Below, piece after piece: positions 1 through 8,944 of a stretch of DNA of 64,000 nt (position 1 is the first letter of the stretch; every line of letters begins with the position of its first letter). The DNA lies in assembly GCF_000374045.1 (NCBI RefSeq), contig NZ_KB893381.1:1-64000 (forward strand). Direction: 5' to 3'. A program made the position numbers and the translations under genes. The stretch comes from Segetibacter koreensis DSM 18137. Lineage in GTDB: Bacteria; Bacteroidota; Bacteroidia; Chitinophagales; Chitinophagaceae. The notes under the pieces are model-generated. The model had not been told where the DNA came from, did not search any database, and saw nothing but the letters and a program-made list of their open reading frames with translations.

Positions 1-348
1 AACTGAAACAATTAGGCTATGAAGTACAACTGGCATCATAAGTACAAGGCCGATTCTTATTGGTGAAACAATCCCGTCGGTGAAATTGGTTTTGCCTGCT
101 TATAAGCACTTAACATTGTACAGCTATAGTACGGGGAAGAAAATTTTTAATCTTTAGCAGGCGCACTTATGATGCTTTATTAGTCAAACTCCAACCCTTA
201 CCCTTTCGCTTAACATCAATCCATTACTAAGGTGGCCTGGTGAAGAAAAAGTATTTGCATAACGTATTAAGAATTTTCGGAAGAAAAGAAAAATATCTTT
301 AAATTATTTAAATAAGATTGTGATCATTAAGCAAACCAACAGAACAAA
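1..348. other. No supported gene; decayed DNA at left edge
   Basis: I see no intact gene here. A short open frame enters from the left edge and stops at about base 42; its last residues read LKQLGYEVQLAS, which looks like the tail of a real protein, but I cannot assign it. The rest has stops in all frames. It adjoins broken mobilisation genes, so a decayed mobile element is the likely context. Confidence 0.4.
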
Positions 349-624
349 ATGAGTTCGCGTTGTCGAAGCCGGAAGAATATATGGAAATTCGAAAGGAATT
401 TAGCAATAACGTACGTGAAGATTAGTGATTATGCAAGGAGGATTATATTTAGATAAATCCCTAATGGCTAAATGGAGACATGAATATTTTGATGACTTTG
501 TGGCAGAACGATTAACCTAAGAGCCGAACTAAATAAAGGCGGAAATAACTTCCCAGAGGCAGTAAAAAAACTACATACACTACAGCAAATCCCAGAATGT
601 AGAAGCTGGATTATTACTTATTAA
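349..624 (+). pseudogene. Broken MobC-like plasmid mobilisation (relaxosome) protein
   Basis: Stitching frames together gives a recognisable Bacteroidota MobC-like accessory protein. One frame reads KPEEYMEIRKEF, a second continues with KISDYARRIIF, and a third gives LRAELNKGGNNFPEAVKK and LHTLQQIPE before a stop at 622. These match the family pattern, in which a SDYARR segment is followed by a LRxELNxxGNNxNQAVKKLH block. At least two frameshifts and several internal stops rule out a working product. In working elements such proteins sit just upstream of the relaxase and help it bind the origin of transfer; the same order is kept here, with the next fragment overlapping the end of this one. 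The family assignment comes from remembered motifs. Confidence 0.6.
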
Positions 625-1302
625 AACAGGCCATTCTATTCGCCGCATATTGAATTACAATGAAGGAAAGTTTGAGAAGGAGTCGCTTAATGTATAGCCA
701 CTGGTAATTATCCAAAAGATGTGGAAAATTTATCTTTAAATAACAAACTAAATAGGTTGATAAACCAAGCCGGACTCAATAAAAATGTTCGCCGAAACAG
801 CGCACATATTTCTCTCAATTTCGATCCTTCTGAAAACTCTTCAAGTGTGAAGTTAACAGACATGGCACAGACATACATGGATGAAATAGGCCTTGGAAAA
901 CAGCCTTATTTAGTCTACCAACGCCAGGATGCCGGGCATCCACATCTACTTATTGTCACGATTAAAGTAAGAGAGGATGGGCCCTGGATATATACGCCAA
1001 AACCTTGGTCGTAATTAGTCTGAAAAAGCCACAAAAATAATAGAACAATCATTTGGATTAAAGAGGGCTGAAAATAGCAAACAAGGACAAGTTTACCAAC
1101 TGAAACCAATTGATATACAATAATACAGTATGGAAAAACGGAAACCAAAAGGGCTATCGCTAACGTACTGAATGTTGTTTTGGATACCAACAAATACTCA
1201 TCGTTCCCTAAGCTAAATGCAGTTCTGCAACGATACAGTGTAATGGCAGACAGAGGCAATGAAACTTCAAGAGTATATCAGAAAATAATGACTTACAGTT
1301 GA
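619..1302 (+). pseudogene. Broken relaxase (mobilisation nuclease), Bacteroidota MobB/BfmA-like type
   Basis: The remnant starts with IKTGHSIRRILNYNEGK, typical of the relaxase N-terminus. After a frameshift near 690 it continues in a 97-codon open stretch (721-1014) with QPYLVYQRQDAGHPHLLIVT. In intact relaxases this block reads roughly YLVYQHxDAGHPHxHIVT and supplies the metal-binding histidines; here the second HxH pair is HPHLL, so a ligand is lost. Past a stop at 1018 the original frame resumes with SEKATKIIEQSFGLKRAE, and after another shift near 1140 with a segment ending VMADRGNETSRVYQ. At least three disabling lesions are present and the C-terminal part is missing. It was probably part of a mobilisable element together with the MobC-like remnant. 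Confidence 0.7.
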
Positions 1303-1415
1303 ATGTTTAACGTCTAGCCACAAATGAGCTCTTCATTTTTAAAAATATGCTTATGGGGCCTAACCGTCTTTTTTCAACTTTGTCCTTTGGGCTGCTACCT
1401 ATAAGGAGTATTAGT

Positions 1416-1512
1416 CTATTCATCTGCTTCAACCCCCTCGTAAAGCATTAATAGCAAACACTATGGCTTGCAGAATAACATCTTTAGGAAAATAACAACC
1501 TTTAAAAATCCA
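1416..1512 (-). pseudogene. Scrap resembling the N-terminus of an IS6-family transposase
   Basis: On the minus strand one frame reads IFKGCYFPKDVILQAI and then VFAINALRGG before a stop. The pattern F-K-G-x-x-F-P-K-D-V-I-L-Q-A is like the start of IS6-type DDE transposases. Nothing of the catalytic core follows. The rest of the interval 1303-1730 holds no supported gene. A short element, GGAGGTGCGACAAAAG, near 1545 could be an IS end but has no partner that I can find. A C-terminal scrap of the same type lies at 46.3 kb. Confidence 0.35.
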
Positions 1513-1730
1513 ACAAATTCACCCCTTTACCAAATACTGTAGGGAGGTGCGACAAAAGTGAACCATTTGTTGCAGCATTTAAGGCACACACATCCAACCT
1601 TGGCTATTTTTCACAATTATCCTTTCAGTAACCTTAAACAGAGCAGGCAGGATGAAGAACTTACGCAAAATAGAAAACATAGCAGCAAACTACTCGATAC
1701 CAAGCTGCTTGTAGCAACGGCAACCTCTGC

Positions 1731-4049
1731 TTAAGAAACCACTATTACTTCATGATCCAAAATAGATTTTATCTCAAATTGACACCATCCTTTTGACACG
1801 TTGGCTGAAATACTCTGAGCAGTTACTAAAGATCGAACCTTTCCACCACCCACTTTACCGGGAAGCTTAATTCTTACTTTCAATGGTCCTATAGCGATAA
1901 GTTCATCTAACGGTTGCCGCCACGTTGCCGCACTTGTTACATTTACAACATGCAGTATAAGTTTGTTTTGTTGACTGTACAAGTGGCAATCAACCAATCC
2001 TGCGCCTTCCACATCCAAAGGAATGTCTTCTTTTGCAGCCCAACGAACAATGTTTCTAAGTAAGTCTCCATGATCAGGAAGGTTGAAGCGACCAAATTGC
2101 CTGTCAATGTCAGCAGGTATAAAAATAATGCGGCTGCCATTAGTTCTGGTATTAATAATTACTCCGGGTATATCCGTTTTCGGCTCCCTCATGTACGCTT
2201 TTTCAGGTGGGTAAGTAGGAAATTGTGGAATAAAGGTCATGAGAACTTCAGCATCATTATCTATTTTCAGCGGTTCAAGTAAGCCACCGTACGGCAAGAT
2301 GTCTGTTTCCTCAAAGCCTTTAAAAATAGGATGACGTTTACCAGTAATGACCGGCTCGTTTAGTGTGTGAGGACCTTCCATCTGTCCTCTCAACTCTGGT
2401 GTAAGTCGCAGGTAAGTATGATAGGCTTCCCCTGCCATTTTCTCCATCCCGGCGCCTTTTTTCGAAGTTGGCGATGTGACCAGGTGAGCGCCAAATAAAT
2501 CGGCAAGTGCGTAATCACTGCGTGGATCTCCCCATTCATCAAATAAGCTGGTATCGCCGGTAGCAATGAGGCTGCCACCCCGATCAACAAAACGTCTTAC
2601 AGCAGCTAGCTGTTCGTCAGTCATCAATGCTAAATTAGGAAGCGCCAATACTGAAAATTGGGCGGCATCGCGATCAATATGATCTGCATGAACGACAAGA
2701 TGCGGTATTCGTGAACGTACCAATGCTTGTATCATGCCGCGCCATGGCAGATCTACCAATTCACCTACATCATCCCTGCCATAGAAATCAGTGTTTTGCT
2801 GCGACCATACTACTCCTATATTGGCAATGGGTTTACGGTTCAAAAGATAAGATTCATTAACATTATACCATTGAAGTACGGGTCCAGGAGTATGATACAT
2901 GCGCCGATCCTCATGGTAAGCAGATATCATATGCCACCAAGGCTGTATTCCTCCTGCGATACCATTGAGCATCCACATTCTCGCTTCAGCCTGTGGCTTG
3001 CTTGACAGCCTGAACCACGGTCTCTGATGCTGGTACATAGCCATGCTTTCCGGCGCAAGCTTTTCCCATCCTAACATTCCGTGAACCAGTTTCCCAATTT
3101 CACCGTTGTGTTGAAAGCCGGTGGCATCTGAACGGGATTGATCATCGAGCATGATAATGTCGGCTCTTCTGGCTATCTCTTTATAATCACGAAAGCTTCT
3201 GCTCTGCCCGCTTATGGAGCCGCTGTTCATACCTGACCAGATACAGTTAACACCACCCGCGGCTTTGGTAGTGCGGTTATTCAAATCCCAGATTTCAAGC
3301 CGACGATCATAATTCCATCTTATCCATTGTTTATAAACTTTGTCATCCCAGTTTTTCGAAGGGATGTTTTTTCCTGTTTTGTCACGGAAACTTCTTTTAC
3401 AGTTTTCGCAGTAGCAAATAGACTCACGACCAAGACCACTCCAACTGTTATCGGTAAAACCTTCCGGATGGTACATTGTAGCAATTTCAGTAAGTATTGA
3501 TGGAATATACTCCTCGTAATAAGGACTGTTGACGCAACTAATATAAAGATCAGCAGCTTTGTAAGGTTTGCCATTAGCATCAATAGAAAACCAATCGGGA
3601 TGTGCCTGGTAAAATTCTTCATGTGCCCTGTTTGAGTCCATCCTTGCAAACACCGCTATCCCATCTTCATGAGCAGCACGCGATAGTTCGCCAAACAAGT
3701 CACGCCCCTGCAGATATTCAGCTTTATGGTGAAGTGGGATGAGAGTGGGATAATAGGCAACAATACCTCCTGCATTCACAATTACACCCTCTGTATTTGT
3801 CTGCTTCCAGAACTTTCGCCACCAACCAATATCATATTGCCCGGGATCTTTTTCGGTAATATTAATTTGTCCCCAACGTGTAATCCTCTTATACCAGGGA
3901 ACTTTATCGGCACGCATTGCTGCGCTAGTAGTATTATTAGCCGCAAATGACACAAAATCTGTAGTAGCAAGCATTGCTGCGGTAACGGCTGTTTGCTTTA
4001 AAAACGACCGCCTGCCTTTATTTGAATTTTCGTGTTTGGGATTGTCCAT
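1731..4049 (-). CDS. Putative exported glycoside hydrolase (GHL6-like, with beta-galactosidase trimerisation-like domain)
   Basis: A 772-residue exported protein. The N-terminus has a Tat-like signal, GRRSFLKQTAVTAAML, before about residue 45. Residues about 55-420 resemble the hypothetical glycosyl hydrolase 6 (GHL6) TIM barrel: there is a putative active-site cleft with FARMDSNRAHEEFY, CVNSPYYEEY, and GFTDNSWSGLGRESICYCENC with a Cys pair. Residues about 430-660 resemble the class-I amidotransferase-like beta-galactosidase trimerisation domain (FVDRGGSLIATGDTSLFDEWG). The last 100 residues are a small beta domain. The substrate cannot be read from sequence. The gene stands alone on its strand; the nearest neighbours are a mobilisation pseudogene downstream and a divergent GH20 pseudogene upstream. 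It could equally be an uncharacterised alpha-L-fucosidase- or galactosidase-like enzyme. Confidence 0.75.
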   Translation of the reverse strand: MDNPKHENSNKGRRSFLKQTAVTAAMLATTDFVSFAANNTTSAAMRADKVPWYKRITRWGQINITEKDPGQYDIGWWRKFWKQTNTEGVIVNAGGIVAYYPTLIPLHHKAEYLQGRDLFGELSRAAHEDGIAVFARMDSNRAHEEFYQAHPDWFSIDANGKPYKAADLYISCVNSPYYEEYIPSILTEIATMYHPEGFTDNSWSGLGRESICYCENCKRSFRDKTGKNIPSKNWDDKVYKQWIRWNYDRRLEIWDLNNRTTKAAGGVNCIWSGMNSGSISGQSRSFRDYKEIARRADIIMLDDQSRSDATGFQHNGEIGKLVHGMLGWEKLAPESMAMYQHQRPWFRLSSKPQAEARMWMLNGIAGGIQPWWHMISAYHEDRRMYHTPGPVLQWYNVNESYLLNRKPIANIGVVWSQQNTDFYGRDDVGELVDLPWRGMIQALVRSRIPHLVVHADHIDRDAAQFSVLALPNLALMTDEQLAAVRRFVDRGGSLIATGDTSLFDEWGDPRSDYALADLFGAHLVTSPTSKKGAGMEKMAGEAYHTYLRLTPELRGQMEGPHTLNEPVITGKRHPIFKGFEETDILPYGGLLEPLKIDNDAEVLMTFIPQFPTYPPEKAYMREPKTDIPGVIINTRTNGSRIIFIPADIDRQFGRFNLPDHGDLLRNIVRWAAKEDIPLDVEGAGLVDCHLYSQQNKLILHVVNVTSAATWRQPLDELIAIGPLKVRIKLPGKVGGGKVRSLVTAQSISANVSKGWCQFEIKSILDHEVIVVS

Positions 4050-4088
4050 GCTTTTATCTATTTATTTATTGTTGAAACACCAACGCGC

Positions 4089-4400
4089 TTAAACACGAGA
4101 CTTGAAATTGGGTGAACAAGCTGATAAATATATACAAAAAGTACAGAATGCTTTTTCAACTGGATTTATAGTACGATTTGAAATTACCGTAAAGGCAAGT
4201 AAATTACGCGTCGTCACTCTTACACCTTCCTCCAATTTTTCTTTCAAATGCGGATCTATTGTTTGAAATGCTACAATTACATTCAAAAAACCAATTACAT
4301 TAGTTATTATTTGTGGTATCAGCGGAACCCGAGAGCTTTTCAAGTAAAGAAAGTCGAACACAAAATATATCACAGCAAGTAAAATAAATAAAAAATTCAT
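4089..4400 (-). CDS. Possible small membrane protein of unknown function
   Basis: A 103-codon frame filling most of the gap between the GHL6-like gene and the divergent GH20 remnant. It starts with ATG and begins MNFLFILLAVIYFVFDFLYL, a convincing membrane segment. A second hydrophobic stretch, IITNVIGFLNVIVAF, follows, then a charged DPHLKEKLEEGV segment. I do not recognise a family. The first 65 residues look protein-like, the tail less so, and the gene may be decayed or spurious. The alternative is that the interval is simply the promoter region of the two flanking genes. Confidence 0.3.
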   Translation of the reverse strand: MNFLFILLAVIYFVFDFLYLKSSRVPLIPQIITNVIGFLNVIVAFQTIDPHLKEKLEEGVRVTTRNLLAFTVISNRTINPVEKAFCTFCIYLSACSPNFKSRV

Positions 4401-4445
4401 TTGAAGACGTTCTTAAAATTAAGTGTTGCAAAAATCAAGATCAAC

Positions 4446-4909
4446 ATGTGTAGAGCAGTGGGAAAATTATTCAGCCCCTGTTTTTTGCTTTTCATTTTTC
4501 TTTATTCATTTTTCCCTGTTGAATGTAAAGCAACTGTTTTATCTGATTTAGGCTTGTATGTTATTCCTTATCCGCAAAAGGTTGTGGCAGATGGAGAAAA
4601 CTTTATTTTTAAAAATGCACTGAATATTGTTTTAGATAAAAATCCTTCTGCCGCTGATAGGTTTACTGCTGAAGAGTTGATGCATGATTTAAAAAATAAG
4701 TGGAATATACTCTTATAATTCATTAAAAGAGGCGAGCCAGTCGGGTGTATTCGATGGAATGATCAGAACATCTTGGGATGATGTCGTATTTCGCAAACAG
4801 AAGACCCGATATGACTTAGCTGATCTATGATGAACAAAAGCTAGACTTAGAAGGGTGGTTGGAAAAATTAAAAACTTATATGGAAAAGTATAAAAACAAT
4901 TCACTATAA
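4446..4909 (+). pseudogene. Internally deleted GH20 (beta-N-acetylhexosaminidase-type) pseudogene
   Basis: The 5' part encodes a signal-peptide-like start (ATG at 4446, CFLLFIFLYSFFPVECKA) followed by YVIPYPQKVVADGENF, LNIVLDKNPSAADRF and AEELMHDLKNKWNI. This is the non-catalytic zincin-like N-terminal domain of GH20 enzymes. The frame stops at 4716. Immediately after, in another frame, SLKEASQSGVFDGMIRT and SWDD are read, resembling the GH20 C-terminal end of the barrel. A third frame gives IYDEQKLDLEGWLEKL and a final stop at 4907-4909. The catalytic core that should lie between is missing, so a large internal deletion plus frameshifts is inferred. An upstream TTG at 4401 in the same frame is a less likely start. 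Confidence 0.6.
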
Positions 4910-5044
4910 AGTCAGTGAAAGAAATAGATTAAACTAAGTGAGTCATATTCTTCTAACTATTATGCTTTTTACTATTATTCATATTCATTCTATTATGAAA
5001 AGAAAGACTTTTAAAACACTAAGCGTTCAATTTTCTGTAGCTGC

Positions 5045-7447
5045 TTGCTGTTATTAATTTTTACAATAAATGGAAAAGCGAAAGGCGCTTATTTACCGAA
5101 AGCTGCGTTTACTGATGGCGATACAATTCGCCCTGGTCAATCAGATACGGTTAAAAGACGGGAAACGCTGAAAAAAATAGTAAGTCTTCTACCGCCTGAC
5201 AGGGTAAGCAACGGGCCTGTTTCATTTCAAGATAAAACATTTGCAGACTGGCTAAAGAGAACAGGAGAACTTCCTCCTGACTTCGATAAAATGCCCTCTA
5301 TCCCATTTTTACCTAATCCATTAATAATGGATGAAGGAGGGAAAAACATTCCTGTTACAACCATGTCTCAATGGAAAAATAAGCGGCAGTGGATAAAGAA
5401 ACAACTTGAATATTATATTACCGGTACATGTCCTCCCGCGCCAACTAATTTAACAGCAAAAATAATGAGCGAAAAGAAAGATGGCGATGTTGTTTTACGC
5501 GTGGTTGAATTGACATTTGGACCAGAACACCAGGCTAAAATGACCGTAGAATTAATGATTCCACCGGGAGCAGGGCCTTTTCCCGTATACATGACACAAT
5601 GGGATCATCGCAGCAGGGCACAAATTGCGGTAAGACGCGGATATGTCGGTTGTGTATATGCCGGATCTGATGATAAAGACGACACCGAAAAATATGGCGA
5701 AATATGGCCTAAATATGATTTTGACCGCCTGACAAGAAGAGCTTTCGGAGCATCGCGTGTTATTGACTATTTATTTACGCTACCCGAGATTGATAAAGGA
5801 AAGATTGGTTTATCAGGTCATTCAAGAAATGGCAAGCAATCGCTTATTGTTGCTGCATTTGATGAGCGCATTTCCGCTGTCATCCCAAGCAGCGGCGGCT
5901 CTGGTGCAGAAGTTCCATGGCGGTACAACAGCGTCAAATATGATGTAGAAGACATTGCTTTATTAACTTGTGCTCAGCCTTCATGGTTTCACCCTCGATT
6001 AAGATTTTTTGTCGGAAGAGAGAATAAACTACCTATTGATCAAAATTCATTTATGGCACTGGTAGCTCCGAGAGGTTTAATGTTGAGTACAGCAATTAAC
6101 GAAGATGCAAGCAATCCATGGGGTATCGAGCAAGTTTATGACTCGATGCGCACAGTATATGATTTTTTAGGTGCAGGCAATAACTTAGCGATCAGATTTA
6201 GAAAAGGACTTCATGGAACCAATGGAGGAGATATTGAAGATTACATTGATTTCTTTGATTATGTTTTTAAAAGAAGCACGAAAAAACCGGAGAACAGGTT
6301 ATTGTATAAGTATAGTTTCGAAAACTGGCGGAGGAAAAGTGGAGAGCATATAAATTCAAAAAATTTTCCTATACAGAATCGGAATAATTTATTAGCCACT
6401 GCGACAGGTGAACAGATACAATCAGTAAAAAGTTGGGAAAATAAGAAAACAGGCATTCAAAGATTGATTCGGTGGGGATTGGGCGACGAGCCTCCGGGAG
6501 TAACTGCCGTTGGTTCCAACAGCTTCAGCAACGGCGAAAGCGAAGCGTATTTTGGCAGCGTTATTGAACGACCTAAGACTACTTCAAAAATGGCAAGAAT
6601 AAACATTTCTCCTGCAGGTACCGGGTCTAATAATTATCCAAAAGGTTTTGCCGATTACCTGTATGGTTATTTGTACTACCCTCTAAACAAAGAGGAAAAG
6701 ATGAAAACCGGCAAAGAAAAATTGCCCGTTATTATTTATCTCCACGAATATGGATACTCAGAAGGTTTTACTTCTTCTAATCACCCGATTGATCCTTTCT
6801 TTGAGACCCTGGTAGATCAGGGTTATGCGGTTTTTTCATACGATATAATTGGATTTGGTAATAGGATAGAAGAAGGAACCAACTTTTATGACCGATATCC
6901 TCATTGGTCAAAGATGGGAAAATCAGTTGCGGACTTAAAAGGCGCTGTTGATGCATTAACACATCTTGATTTTGTGGATAGCGCTAAAGTTTATGTGGCT
7001 GGTTATTCCCTCGGTGCTATAGTTGGTCTGTATACTGCTGCGTTAGATAAAAGAATAGCGGGTGTTGTATCTGTATGCGGCTTTACACCCATGCGCACAG
7101 ATACGCCTGATAAGGGTACAGAAGGAATAAAAGCATATTCGCACCTAAATGGAATGCTTCCAAGATTAGGATTGTTCGTAGGCGATGAAGCGCGTATTCC
7201 TTATGATTTCAATGAAATATTAGCTTGCATCGCTCCAAGGCCGCTGCTTGTAATTGCCCCTAAGCTAGACAAAGATGCTACTTATAGCGATGTCCAACAC
7301 TGCATAAATGAAGATAAGAAAGTGTATCAACTGTATAATTCGTCTCAAAACATAGAATTTTTTTCACCTGATGATTATAATAGGTTTTCTGATGAAATGC
7401 GTAATAAAGTTTATGAATGGACAAAAAACAGGCTGAAAACTGATTAA
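5045..7447 (+). CDS. Exported two-domain alpha/beta-hydrolase (CE15/acetylxylan-esterase-like)
   Basis: An 800-residue protein with two alpha/beta-hydrolase domains in tandem. The first (about 90-400) has the nucleophile elbow GHSRNGKQ, the shape seen in CE15 glucuronoyl esterases (GxSRxGK). The second (about 500-790) has GYSLGA with downstream APRPLLVIAPKLDKDA and is like acetylxylan-esterase/dienelactone-hydrolase proteins. Both would release ester groups from hemicellulose-type glycans. The start is uncertain: the open frame begins at a TTG inside a hydrophobic leader (LLLLIFTI), while a good ATG at 4995 (MKRKTFKTLS) is in another frame. One base lost between them would restore a normal signal peptide, so this is either a sequencing error or a recent frameshift. 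There is no close downstream partner. Confidence 0.75.
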   Translation: MLLLIFTINGKAKGAYLPKAAFTDGDTIRPGQSDTVKRRETLKKIVSLLPPDRVSNGPVSFQDKTFADWLKRTGELPPDFDKMPSIPFLPNPLIMDEGGKNIPVTTMSQWKNKRQWIKKQLEYYITGTCPPAPTNLTAKIMSEKKDGDVVLRVVELTFGPEHQAKMTVELMIPPGAGPFPVYMTQWDHRSRAQIAVRRGYVGCVYAGSDDKDDTEKYGEIWPKYDFDRLTRRAFGASRVIDYLFTLPEIDKGKIGLSGHSRNGKQSLIVAAFDERISAVIPSSGGSGAEVPWRYNSVKYDVEDIALLTCAQPSWFHPRLRFFVGRENKLPIDQNSFMALVAPRGLMLSTAINEDASNPWGIEQVYDSMRTVYDFLGAGNNLAIRFRKGLHGTNGGDIEDYIDFFDYVFKRSTKKPENRLLYKYSFENWRRKSGEHINSKNFPIQNRNNLLATATGEQIQSVKSWENKKTGIQRLIRWGLGDEPPGVTAVGSNSFSNGESEAYFGSVIERPKTTSKMARINISPAGTGSNNYPKGFADYLYGYLYYPLNKEEKMKTGKEKLPVIIYLHEYGYSEGFTSSNHPIDPFFETLVDQGYAVFSYDIIGFGNRIEEGTNFYDRYPHWSKMGKSVADLKGAVDALTHLDFVDSAKVYVAGYSLGAIVGLYTAALDKRIAGVVSVCGFTPMRTDTPDKGTEGIKAYSHLNGMLPRLGLFVGDEARIPYDFNEILACIAPRPLLVIAPKLDKDATYSDVQHCINEDKKVYQLYNSSQNIEFFSPDDYNRFSDEMRNKVYEWTKNRLKTD

Positions 7448-7752
7448 GGCATAACTATTACGGTACAAATAGGGTTGGCAAACCAAATAGTATAAGTTTC
7501 TAAATAAAGCCAAGTATATCTTAAGGAAAAAAGCATTTTGGATTGGTTGAAGAAGAGGTCGTCTAATTCCCTTTGTAAGCTCATCCCGAATAAGTGCAAC
7601 GTAAGTAAGGAATAAATGTTGCCGTTAGTAGTGAGGATGTAGTAAAAGGTCTGCTTGAAATTCCAATAATTATCGCACTAACTCTTCTGCAAGAAATTTG
7701 GTCCTAATATAGAGCACAATCACTAAAGCAACTCCGGCTATTTTAGGAACTA
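7448..7752. other. Gene-free interval between convergent genes
   Basis: Lies between the esterase gene and the convergent AraC gene. No hairpin with a T-run stands out. A plus-strand frame reads VAVSSEDVVKGLLEIP and ends at 7714; it looks weakly protein-like and could be the tail of a lost gene, but I cannot assign it. Confidence 0.3.
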
Positions 7753-8640
7753 TTACAGGCCTGTTTCCAAAAATCGCCTCCTGTACTCCTTAGGAATAAC
7801 TCCGGTAATGCGTCGAAAATGCTTATAAAAATTTGAAAGGTTTTCAAAACCGCTCTCAAAAGATATTTGGGTGATATTTTGATCTTCGTTCATTAGCAAT
7901 TTACAAGCGTGGCTGATCCTCATTTCTGTTACATAATCAGAAAATGTTTTTCTGGTATGATGTTTAAAGAACCTTGAAAAAGAAGCCTTGCTCATGAACA
8001 GCTTCTCTGCTATTTCATGTACATATATTTCTCTGCGAAAATTATTTGTTATATAATCAAAAATGGTATTGATACGACTTATTTCCTGGTCTCCACCAGC
8101 TTCAGTGGACCCACCTTTGGGCAAGGTAGAAGACAGGACAGGATTAAGATCAGCCCTCTCGGAAATCTTTACCAAAATATCAAGAAGACTTACCAGTCTT
8201 TGCGCCGCACTTTCACCATTCATCCTGTGAAGCCTGTCTATAATATAAGGCTTGACGTCTCCCTGGATCTCCACCGCATACTGAGCGTTTTCGAGTAACT
8301 TCTGTACCAGTTTCATTTCCGGCAGATCAAAAAAATTCTTTCCCAGGAAATCTTCTGAAAAATGAATAAAAATCGAGCTCGCTTCAAGCCGGCCATTTCT
8401 TTTATAGTAGTTAACATTGTTACGAAAAAAATGAGGAATCCTTGGTGCTAAGAGCATGAGATCCCCCTCTTCAAAATCACTTACCTTTTCTCCTATAAAT
8501 TTAGTTCCCTTGCTTTTTTCAATCATTACCAATTCATATTCCTCGTGAAAATGCCATGGTTTATCAAAATAGTCACAATGCCAGTTCTTATATAAAAAAG
8601 AGCAGTCTTTTAAAGGCAGCTTATGCAATTGTGGTCTCAT
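7753..8640 (-). CDS. AraC-family transcriptional regulator with cupin sensor domain (paralog 1)
   Basis: A 295-residue regulator. The N-terminal cupin (about 25-110) has the WHFHEEYELV and FEEGDLMLLAPRIPHFFRN signatures of a sugar-sensing AraC protein. A linker carries FLGKNFFDLPEMK, a signature shared with the two other AraC proteins in this window. The C-terminal domain (about 195-290) has two helix-turn-helix units: IYVHEIAEKLFMSKASFSRF, and the second unit ISFESGFENLSNFYKHFRRI. The gene is divergent from the mutarotase/SDR/dehydratase operon, with a 304-bp intergenic region that contains a 43-nt operator candidate. It probably controls that operon and perhaps the convergent PUL. Confidence 0.9.
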   Translation of the reverse strand: MRPQLHKLPLKDCSFLYKNWHCDYFDKPWHFHEEYELVMIEKSKGTKFIGEKVSDFEEGDLMLLAPRIPHFFRNNVNYYKRNGRLEASSIFIHFSEDFLGKNFFDLPEMKLVQKLLENAQYAVEIQGDVKPYIIDRLHRMNGESAAQRLVSLLDILVKISERADLNPVLSSTLPKGGSTEAGGDQEISRINTIFDYITNNFRREIYVHEIAEKLFMSKASFSRFFKHHTRKTFSDYVTEMRISHACKLLMNEDQNITQISFESGFENLSNFYKHFRRITGVIPKEYRRRFLETGL

Positions 8641-8824
8641 AAGGGGAATCGAAAGCTTTGCGTTGACAATTTATATATTTTTTTCGCCTGCAGGAAGGCT
8701 TTTGAGAAAATCTTCTTCAAAAAAGATTAAAGAAAAGTTATGGAAAATTGATTAATAAAGGAAAATAATCAGTGTATTTGTTATTATCTAGCGGGGTAAA
8801 CGGGGAAGAAAAGATGTGCTTGCT

Positions 8825-8867
8825 AAAAAAACATAATTATTAGTTCAATAAGGCTATTTTTAGCTTT
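8825..8867 (+). promoter_or_regulatory. Candidate operator, copy A (shared with the SusC operon at 29.1 kb)
   Basis: This 43-nt segment matches the minus strand of 29094-29136 at 33 of 43 positions without gaps. The conserved blocks are AAAAAA, CATAATTATTAG, AATAAG and ATTTTTA, separated by identical spacings of 1, 3 and 3 variable bases. TTATT and AATAA within it form a small inverted repeat. It ends 77 nt before the start codon of the mutarotase-like gene and has the same orientation relative to its gene as copy B. The rest of 8641-8944 shows no gene. Binding by the adjacent AraC protein is inference. Confidence 0.6.
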
Positions 8868-8944
8868 CTCAAAAACCTGATTTTTGCTGCAAGAATAATA
8901 ATCTGAATATAACATATTGCTCATTTGTTTTTTAAGCGGAACTT

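Noticed and set aside
915-1259. 114-codon minus-strand frame across the relaxase remnant
   Set aside because: It is the antisense shadow of the plus-strand relaxase pseudogene.
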